Assembly: GCF_000262345.1 (NCBI RefSeq)
Contig: NZ_AJTQ01000117.1
Coordinates: forward strand, 1-37,621
DNA from: Streptomyces xiaopingdaonensis
GTDB taxonomy: Bacteria; Actinomycetota; Actinomycetes; Streptomycetales; Streptomycetaceae
Length of the DNA: 37,621 bases
Reading direction: 5' to 3'
Made by a program: the position numbers and the translations under genes. The notes under the pieces were generated by a model. That model did no database searches, was not told the origin of the DNA, and was given only the letters and a program-made list of their open reading frames with translations. This document shows, in pieces, positions 32,363 to 37,621 of the stretch; within the stretch, counting starts at the first letter, position 1, and each line of letters opens with the position of its first letter.

Positions 32363-32472
32363 TGTCGACGAGCGCGATCGTCATGATGGTCGTGGCCATC
32401 GCCGTGGTCTGGGGCGGAATGATCGCGGCCATCCTCAAGCTGCGCGGCCACCCGGACCCGCCGGAGGACTGA
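32362..32472 (+). CDS. metS: Methionine/alanine importer small subunit, 36 residues
   Basis: A 36-residue single-span membrane protein: MSTSAIVMMVVAIAVVWGGM, then IAAILKLRGHPDPPED. It has one hydrophobic segment (about 5-24) followed by a basic KLR and a short acidic tail, which is the pattern of MetS, the small subunit that MetP needs for transport in Corynebacterium. AAGGAGG about nine bases before the ATG is the strongest ribosome-binding site of this region and lies within the end of metP. The start shares one base with the metP stop (TGATG), so translation is coupled. It is shorter than most ORF cut-offs and would easily be missed. Confidence 0.85.
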   Translation: MSTSAIVMMVVAIAVVWGGMIAAILKLRGHPDPPED

Positions 32473-32503
32473 GCCGCAGGCGTACGCCGGCGGCGGACAC
32501 GAA

Positions 32504-32533
32504 GAAGGGGCGGGCCCGCGGGCCCGCCCCTTC
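32504..32533. terminator. Bidirectional terminator between metPS and aceE
   Basis: A perfect 30-base inverted repeat: GAAGGGGCGGGCCCG (32504-32518) and its complement CGGGCCCGCCCCTTC (32519-32533). It lies 31 bases after metS and 17 bases before the stop of aceE, and can serve both convergent units. Confidence 0.8.
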
Positions 32534-32550
32534 GCTTGCCGTGCCCGGAC

Positions 32551-35274
32551 TCAGGCGAGGCCGTACTTCTCCGCGGCCCGGCGGACCGTCTCGTGCTTCA
32601 CCTCGCCGCGCAGGGCGAGCCGCGAGAGCGCCGCGACGACCACCGAGTGCGCGTCGACGCCGAAGTGGCGCCGCGCGGCCTCGCGGGTGTCGGAGAGCCC
32701 GAAGCCGTCCGTGCCCAGCGACGACCAGTCCTGCTCGACCCACTGGCTGATCTGGTCGGGAACGGCACGCATCCAGTCGCTGACGGCGAGGACGGGGCCG
32801 GGGGCGCCGGCGAGCGTCCTGGTGACGTACGGCGTCCGCTCCTCTCCGCGGAGGGCTGCCGCGTCGCACTCCATCGCCTCGCGGCGCAGCTCGCTCCAGG
32901 ACGGCGCCGACCACACGTCGGCGGCCACGCCCCACTCCTCCGCGAGGACGCGCTGCGCGTCGAGAATCCAGTGGATCGCGGTGCCCGACGCGAGGAGCTG
33001 GATGCGCGGCGACCCGGCGGCCGGCGCGGTCTCCAGCTCGGCGGCGTCCCGGAACCGGTAGAGGCCCTTGACGATGCCCTCCTCGACACCGGGCCGCTCC
33101 GGCATCGCGGGCTGCACCTTGGTCTCGTTGTAGACCGTGAGGTAGTAGAAGACGTCCTCCTGCGCCGCCGCGTCCGGGCCGTACATCCGGCGGATGCCGT
33201 CCTTGACGATGGCGCCCACCTCGTAGGCGAAGGCCGGGTCGTACGAGACCGCCGCGGGGTTGGTCGAGGCGAGCAGGTGCGAGTGCCCGTCGGCGTGCTG
33301 GAGGCCCTCGCCGGTCATCGTGGTGCGCCCGGCGGTCGCACCGACGACGAAGCCGCGGCCCAACTGGTCGGCGAGCGCCCAGAACTGGTCGCCGGTCCGC
33401 TGGAACCCGAACATCGAGTAGAAGATGTAGAACGGGATCATCGGCTCGCCGTGCGTCGCGTACGAAGTGGCGGCGGCGGTGAAGTCGGCGAGCGAACCGG
33501 CCTCCGTGATCCCCTCGTTGAGGACCTGACCGTTCGCGGACTCCTTGTAGTACATCAGCTGATCGCGGTCGACCGGGTCGTAGGTCTGCCCGAGCGGCGA
33601 GTAGATGCCCGCGGAGGGGAAGAGCGACTCCATGCCGAAGGTGCGGGCCTCGTCGGGGACGATCGGCACCCAGCGGGCGCCGGTCTCCTTGTCCTTCATC
33701 AGGTCCTTGACGAGGCGGACGAACGCCATCGTGGTGGCGATCTCCTGCGACCCCGAGCCCTTCTTCAGCGCCTCGAACGGCTTCTCGGCCGGCGTGGGGA
33801 GACCCACCTGGTGCACCTTGCGCGCCGGCGCCGGACCGCCGAGCGCGGCACGGCGCTCCTGGAGGTAGCGCACCTCGGGGGAGTCGGCGCCCGGGTGGAC
33901 GTACGGCGGGAGGTCGCCCTGCAAGTCGCTGTCGGGGATGGGAAGTTGGAGCAGGTCCCGCATGGTGCGGAACTCGTCGCCCGTGAGCTTCTTCATCTGG
34001 TGGTTGGCGTTCCGGGACTCGAAGCCCGCGCCGAGCGTGTGACCCTTGATCGTCTGCGCCAGGATCACCGTCGGAGCCCCCTTGTGCTCGACGGCGGCAC
34101 GGTAGGCGGCGTAGACCTTCCGCGGCTCGTGTCCGGCCCGTGAGGCGTGGAAGAGCTCGATGAGCTTGTCGTCGCTGAGCAGCTTGCCGAGCTCGGCGAG
34201 TGCCGGGTCGCCGCCGAAGAAGTGCTCGCGGATGTACGCGGCATCGCGAGTCGCGTACGTCTGGAACTGCGCGTCCGGCACCTCGCCGAGGCGGCGTACG
34301 AGGGCGCCCGTGGTGTCGAGCTGGAGCACCTCGTCCCAGGCGGTGCCCCACAGAGCCTTGACGACGTTCCAGCCGGCGGCCCGGAACTGCGCCTCCATCT
34401 CCTGCACGATCTTGAAGTTCGCGCGCACGGGGCCGTCGAGCCGCTGGAGGTTGCAGTTGATCACGAAGGTGAGGTTGTCGAGCTGCTCCCGACCGGCGAG
34501 CGCGAGTGCGGCCGTCGACTCGGGCTCGTCCATCTCGCCGTCGCCGAGGAACGCCCATACGCGGGAGGCGGAGGTGTCCTTGATGCCGCGGCCCGTGAGG
34601 TAGCGGTTGAACCGCGCCTGGTAGACGGCCGAGATCGGCCCGATGCCCATGGAGACGGTGGGGAACTCCCACAGCCAGGGCAGCCGCCGCGGGTGCGGGT
34701 AGGAGGGGAGTCCTCCGCCGCCGGCCTCGCGGCGGAAGTGGTCGAGGTGCTCCTCGGTGAGGCGGCCGTCGAGGAAGGCGCGGGCGTAGATGCCCGGGGA
34801 GGCGTGGCCCTGGATGAAGAGCTGGTCGCCCGAGCCGTCGGCCTCCTTGCCGCGGAAGAAGTGCTGGAAGCCGGTCTCGTAGAGCCAGGCGGCCGAGGCG
34901 AAGGTCGCGATGTGGCCTCCGAGGCCGAGCTTGCTCCCGCGGGTCACCATCGCGGCGGCGTTCCACCGGTTCCAGGCGGTGATCCGCGCCTCCATCGCCT
35001 CGTCACCGGGGAACTCCGGCTCGGCGGCGGTGGGGATGGTGTTGACGTACTCGCTCTCCAGCGGCTGCGGGACGCGCAGGCCGCTGGCGGCGGCGTGCTC
35101 GACCGTGCGGCGGACTATGTACGAGGCTCGCTCGTCGCCCGCGTGCGTGGCCACCGCGTCGAGCGAGGCGCGCCACTCGGCGGTCTCCTGCGGGTCCCGG
35201 TCGGCGAGCTGATCGAGCTCGCTCTGCCGGGAGAGGGCGGCTGCCGCCACTTCTTTGTTGACGGACTCTGGCAT
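32551..35274 (-). CDS. aceE: Pyruvate dehydrogenase E1 component (homodimeric)
   Basis: A 907-residue homodimeric-type E1. The thiamine diphosphate site is visible: VWAFLGDGEMDEPESTAALA (GDG at about 243-245) followed by FVINCNLQRLDGPVR, the classical GDG-x(26-30)-NN-like motif with N-C-N here. Other conserved parts are SKLGLGGHIATFASAAWLYE near 115, KGHTLGAGFESRN near 390 and GRTTMTGEGLQHADGHSHLL near 655. It decarboxylates pyruvate and passes the acetyl group to the lipoyl E2. The ATG at 35274 has CGGAGG about eight bases upstream. A promoter and palindrome lie at 35350-35379. Within the same block on this strand are a GntR regulator and E2. Confidence 0.97.
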   Translation of the reverse strand: MPESVNKEVAAAALSRQSELDQLADRDPQETAEWRASLDAVATHAGDERASYIVRRTVEHAAASGLRVPQPLESEYVNTIPTAAEPEFPGDEAMEARITAWNRWNAAAMVTRGSKLGLGGHIATFASAAWLYETGFQHFFRGKEADGSGDQLFIQGHASPGIYARAFLDGRLTEEHLDHFRREAGGGGLPSYPHPRRLPWLWEFPTVSMGIGPISAVYQARFNRYLTGRGIKDTSASRVWAFLGDGEMDEPESTAALALAGREQLDNLTFVINCNLQRLDGPVRANFKIVQEMEAQFRAAGWNVVKALWGTAWDEVLQLDTTGALVRRLGEVPDAQFQTYATRDAAYIREHFFGGDPALAELGKLLSDDKLIELFHASRAGHEPRKVYAAYRAAVEHKGAPTVILAQTIKGHTLGAGFESRNANHQMKKLTGDEFRTMRDLLQLPIPDSDLQGDLPPYVHPGADSPEVRYLQERRAALGGPAPARKVHQVGLPTPAEKPFEALKKGSGSQEIATTMAFVRLVKDLMKDKETGARWVPIVPDEARTFGMESLFPSAGIYSPLGQTYDPVDRDQLMYYKESANGQVLNEGITEAGSLADFTAAATSYATHGEPMIPFYIFYSMFGFQRTGDQFWALADQLGRGFVVGATAGRTTMTGEGLQHADGHSHLLASTNPAAVSYDPAFAYEVGAIVKDGIRRMYGPDAAAQEDVFYYLTVYNETKVQPAMPERPGVEEGIVKGLYRFRDAAELETAPAAGSPRIQLLASGTAIHWILDAQRVLAEEWGVAADVWSAPSWSELRREAMECDAAALRGEERTPYVTRTLAGAPGPVLAVSDWMRAVPDQISQWVEQDWSSLGTDGFGLSDTREAARRHFGVDAHSVVVAALSRLALRGEVKHETVRRAAEKYGLA

Positions 35275-35349
35275 GGGTGGCCACCTCCGGACGGCGGGTT
35301 CTGTGCGGGATATCCCTGAAGGGGCAGGACAGGGGGAACCCGACCTGCG

Positions 35350-35379
35350 ACTCTACGCCCGCGATCGATGATCGATCAA
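35350..35379 (-). promoter_or_regulatory. Candidate aceE promoter
   Basis: On the minus strand TTGATC (35379-35374) and TAGAGT (35355-35350) are separated by 18 bases, a good match to a vegetative promoter. Transcription would begin about 69 bases before the aceE ATG. The -35 element and spacer overlap the palindrome at 35363-35377, so repressor binding there would block it. Confidence 0.55.
35363..35377. promoter_or_regulatory. Candidate GntR-type operator in the aceE promoter
   Basis: GATCGAT (35363-35369), one base, ATCGATC (35371-35377): a perfect 7+1+7 inverted repeat; TGATCGATCA (35369-35378) is itself a perfect palindrome within it. FCD-type GntR proteins bind short palindromes of this size. 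The regulator encoded 126 bases upstream is the likely ligand, but this is not shown by sequence alone. Confidence 0.5.
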
Positions 35380-35502
35380 AGCTTGGGAAGGAAAAATCGA
35401 CCCGTACTGCGAAATCGGCATTCCGTGCCTCGAAAGCGGACACCGAGTGCCGAGAGGAGGTGAGGGGTTCGTACGGTGATTTCCCTTTCGCTCCTTGACG
35501 GT

Positions 35503-36138
35503 TCAGTCCTCCGGCCGGGGAGCCGGCGCACAGCCGAGGACGTGGAGCTTCAACTGCTCCGCCAGGTCCGCGTCCCCGCGCTCGACGGCGTCGAGCACCG
35601 CCTGGTGCTCCTCCGCGTACGACTTCTGCACGGTGCCGAGCCACCGGATCGACAGCGCCGTCCAGACCTCTATGCCCAGCGACTCCCAGGTGTGCAGCAG
35701 GACGCTGTTCCCCGAGGCCCGCACGAGCTCCCGGTGGAAGGCCACGGTGTGCCGCACCTGCGCCTCGCCGTCCATGAGCCGGTCCGCCTCGTAGAGCGCC
35801 TCCACGTGCGGGCGGAGCGCGGAGACGTCGCCGCCCATCCGCGGGGCCGCCAGCTCCGCAGCGATCCGCTCCAGGCCGGCCCGTACCGGGTAGATCTCCT
35901 CCAGGTCGGCCGCCGACAACTCCCTTACGCGCACCCCCTTGTTGGGCGCCGACTCGATCAGGCGCAGCGCCTCCAGCTCCCGCAGCGCCTCGCGCACCGG
36001 GGTCTGGCTCACCTCGAGCTCCACCGCGATCCGTCGCTCCACGATCCGTTCGCCCGGCTTCCAGCGGCCGCTGACGATCCCCTCCACGAGGTGCTCGCGG
36101 ATCTGTTCGCGCAGCGAGTGGACGACGGGCAGGGTCAT
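35503..36138 (-). CDS. GntR/FCD family transcriptional regulator
   Basis: A 211-residue regulator of the FadR subfamily. The winged helix-turn-helix (about 8-72) includes LREQIREHLVEGIVSGRWKP, SQTPVREALRELEALRL and the wing NKGVRVREL. The FCD domain (about 80-205) carries the metal-binding type residues in FHRELVRASGNSVLLHTWE and EEHQAVLDAVERGD. It should dimerise and respond to a carboxylate ligand such as pyruvate. AAGGAG about eight bases before the ATG at 36138 fixes the start. It lies between the E2 and aceE genes, on the same strand, in the order known from S. coelicolor SCO2181-SCO2183 (from memory), so control of aceE is likely. Confidence 0.9.
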   Translation of the reverse strand: MTLPVVHSLREQIREHLVEGIVSGRWKPGERIVERRIAVELEVSQTPVREALRELEALRLIESAPNKGVRVRELSAADLEEIYPVRAGLERIAAELAAPRMGGDVSALRPHVEALYEADRLMDGEAQVRHTVAFHRELVRASGNSVLLHTWESLGIEVWTALSIRWLGTVQKSYAEEHQAVLDAVERGDADLAEQLKLHVLGCAPAPRPED

Positions 36139-36271
36139 CGGCGTGCTCCTTGGAGGCGGGTGTTCCGAACGATACGGCGCGGCGAAACGGCAGCGCCCCC
36201 GCCCGGTGAACCGAGCGAGGGCGCGGGGTCCGTGCGCGCGGCCGTCGGACGGACGCGGCGCGGGGTGCCTG

Positions 36272-36311
36272 CCGGCGCCCGCCGCGGCACGCGGCCGGGT
36301 GCGGGCGCCGG
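36272..36311 (-). terminator. Probable terminator after the E2 gene
   Basis: CCGGCGCCCGC (36272-36282) pairs perfectly with GCGGGCGCCGG (36301-36311), an 11-bp stem with an 18-base loop that can itself fold. On the minus strand it begins about 35 bases after the E2 stop and precedes the GntR gene. Confidence 0.55.
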
Positions 36312-36346
36312 ACGTTCACGCAGGTCGGAGCCTGCGCGAGGGGGTG

Positions 36347-37621
36347 TCAGAGACCGAGCTCGGTCTCGAACTCGCCGGCCTCCAGGATCTCCTTGACCGT
36401 CGTGAGGTAGCGCGCCGCGTCGGCGCCGTCCACGAGGCGGTGGTCGTAGGAGAGCGTGACGTAGGTCATGTGCCGGATGGCGATCGTCTCCCCGAGGTCC
36501 GGGTGGTCGACGACGACCGGGCGCTTGACCGTCGCGCCGATGCCCAGGATGCCGACCTGGTTCGGCGGGACGATGACCGTGTCGAAGAGAGCGCCGCGCG
36601 AACCGGTGTTGCTCACCGTGAAGGTCGCGCCCGACATGTCGTCGGGGGAGATCTGGTTCGAGCGGACCTTGCCCGCCAGCTCCGCCGTCTTCTTGGCGAT
36701 GCCGGCGAGGTTGAGGTTGCCCGCCTCCTTGACGACCGGAGTCATCAGGCCCTTCTCCGCGTCGACGGCGATGCCGACGTTCTCGACGTCGAAGTAGGTG
36801 ATCGTGCCCTCGTCCTCGTTGATCCGGGCGTTCACGGCCGGGTGGGCCTTGAGCGCCTGGGCCGCGGCCTTGACGAAGAACGGCATCGGGGAGAGCTTCA
36901 CGCCCTCGCGCGACTGGAAGGACGCCTTCGCCTGCTCCCGCAGCTTCATGATCTTGGTGACGTCCACCTCGATCGCCGTGGTGAGCTGGGCCTGGCCGTG
37001 GAGCGCCTTCATCATGTTGTCGCCGATGACCTTGCGCATCCGCGGCATCTTCACCGTCTGCCCGCGCAGCGGGGACGCCTCGATCACGGGGGCCTTCTTG
37101 CCGCCGGCCGGGGCCGCCGCCGGCGCCTCGGCCGCCGGGGCCTGCTTCGCCTCGGCCGCCGCGACGACGTCCTGCTTGCGGATACGGCCGCCGACGCCCG
37201 TGCCCTTGACCTGCGTCAGGTCGACACCGTGCTCCGCGGCGAGCTTGCGCACGAGCGGGGTGACGTACGCGCCCTCGGCCTCGGGAGCCGGGGCGGCCGG
37301 GGCCGCCTGCGGCGCAGGGGCCTGCGCCTGCGCGGGCGCAGCCGGTGCCGGTGCCGGGGCGGGCTCCGGCTGGGGCGCCGGTGCCGGCTCGGGCGCCGGG
37401 GCCGCAGGGGCGGGTGCGGGCTCGGGGGCCGGCGTGGTCGGTGCGGGAGCCTCGGGTGCCGAAGCGGGGCCCGGGGCCGCGCCGGGGGCGCCGATCACCG
37501 CGAGCTTCGCGCCGACCTCGGCGGTCTCGTCCTCGTTGACCGTGATCTCCAGCAGGGTGCCGGAGGAGGGAGCGGGGATCTCGGTGTCGACCTTGTCGGT
37601 GGAGACCTCGAGCAACGGCTC
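36347..37621 (-). CDS. sucB: Lipoyl-dependent acyltransferase E2 (2-oxoacid dehydrogenase), partial
   Basis: The C-terminal 424 residues of an E2 subunit; its N-terminus lies beyond the window end. What is present opens with the end of a lipoyl domain (STDKVDTEIPAPSSG, with the lipoylated lysine in TDKVD), then an Ala/Pro-rich linker, the E3-binding domain (YVTPLVRKLAAEHGVDL, KGTGVGGRIRKQDV) and the catalytic domain ending in SYDHRLVDGADAARYL with the active-site H and D. The true start is off the window; an internal TTG at 37615 is not it. It is annotated sucB by analogy with S. coelicolor, yet it sits next to aceE, and in actinobacteria one E2 may serve both pyruvate and 2-oxoglutarate dehydrogenase. 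Confidence 0.92.
   Translation of the reverse strand, partial: EPLLEVSTDKVDTEIPAPSSGTLLEITVNEDETAEVGAKLAVIGAPGAAPGPASAPEAPAPTTPAPEPAPAPAAPAPEPAPAPQPEPAPAPAPAAPAQAQAPAPQAAPAAPAPEAEGAYVTPLVRKLAAEHGVDLTQVKGTGVGGRIRKQDVVAAAEAKQAPAAEAPAAAPAGGKKAPVIEASPLRGQTVKMPRMRKVIGDNMMKALHGQAQLTTAIEVDVTKIMKLREQAKASFQSREGVKLSPMPFFVKAAAQALKAHPAVNARINEDEGTITYFDVENVGIAVDAEKGLMTPVVKEAGNLNLAGIAKKTAELAGKVRSNQISPDDMSGATFTVSNTGSRGALFDTVIVPPNQVGILGIGATVKRPVVVDHPDLGETIAIRHMTYVTLSYDHRLVDGADAARYLTTVKEILEAGEFETELGL

Noticed and set aside
1..37621. Mobile element or CRISPR array
   Set aside because: No transposase, integrase, terminal repeats or regularly spaced repeats were seen; the only tandem repeat is the short coding one at 27006-27050.

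Overview
The window is very GC-rich, nearly every real gene has G or C at third codon positions, GTG starts are frequent, and long spurious open frames lie antisense to real genes. Together with the families present (DUF6879, a STAND ATPase with TPR repeats, a DUF6461 protein, an aceE / GntR / lipoyl-E2 block, an oxygen-dependent cobalamin cluster) this points to a chromosome of Streptomyces or a close relative. I see no insertion sequence, integrase, tRNA, rRNA or CRISPR array.

Layout. (1) 16-2818: a secreted lipoprotein, a metallo-beta-lactamase-fold hydrolase and a stand-alone formyltransferase resembling methionyl-tRNA formyltransferase. (2) 2829-6145, minus strand: three overlapping genes for a 91-residue protein, a DUF6879 protein and an 810-residue STAND-type NTPase with TPR repeats, behind a candidate promoter and inverted repeat. 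This is the least explained unit and the best candidate for an undescribed system. (3) 6437-9482, minus strand: a vitamin B12 type ABC importer (btuF, btuC, btuD) behind a cobalamin riboswitch. (4) 10014-22143: the corrin-ring part of aerobic cobalamin biosynthesis in several transcription units on alternating strands: cobL-cobM (+), cbiD (-), cobK (+), cobG-cobH-cobIJ (-), and cobN (+) behind a second cobalamin riboswitch. (5) 22199-29173: mostly unlinked genes: a 95-residue protein, a DUF6461 protein, an FAD-dependent oxidoreductase, a TIGR01777-type epimerase, a GNAT acetyltransferase, a DUF4240 protein and a short-chain dehydrogenase. (6) 29736-32472: a WYL-domain regulator divergent from a sodium-coupled transporter and a 36-residue small subunit, a MetP-MetS type methionine/alanine importer. 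(7) 32551-37621, minus strand: the lipoyl E2 subunit (cut by the window edge), a GntR/FCD regulator and pyruvate dehydrogenase E1 (aceE), with a promoter and overlapping palindrome before aceE.

How the parts fit. The cobalamin block combines import and synthesis. B12 sensed by RNA should repress both btuFCD and cobN (cobaltochelatase), while the other cob units show no riboswitch that I can see. The enzymes present cover precorrin-2 to hydrogenobyrinic acid and cobalt insertion: CobI/CobJ methylations (fused), CobG oxygen-dependent hydroxylation, CobM C11 methylation, a CbiD-type enzyme in place of CobF, CobK reduction, CobL methylation/decarboxylation, CobH methyl shift and CobN. The a,c-diamide synthase and later genes are not in this window. 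The aceE / GntR / E2 block feeds acetyl-CoA into central metabolism and is probably controlled by the GntR protein between the two enzyme genes.

Confidence is high for the cobalamin, transporter and pyruvate dehydrogenase genes, moderate for regulatory sites (all read by eye), and low for any function of the STAND/DUF6879 unit.
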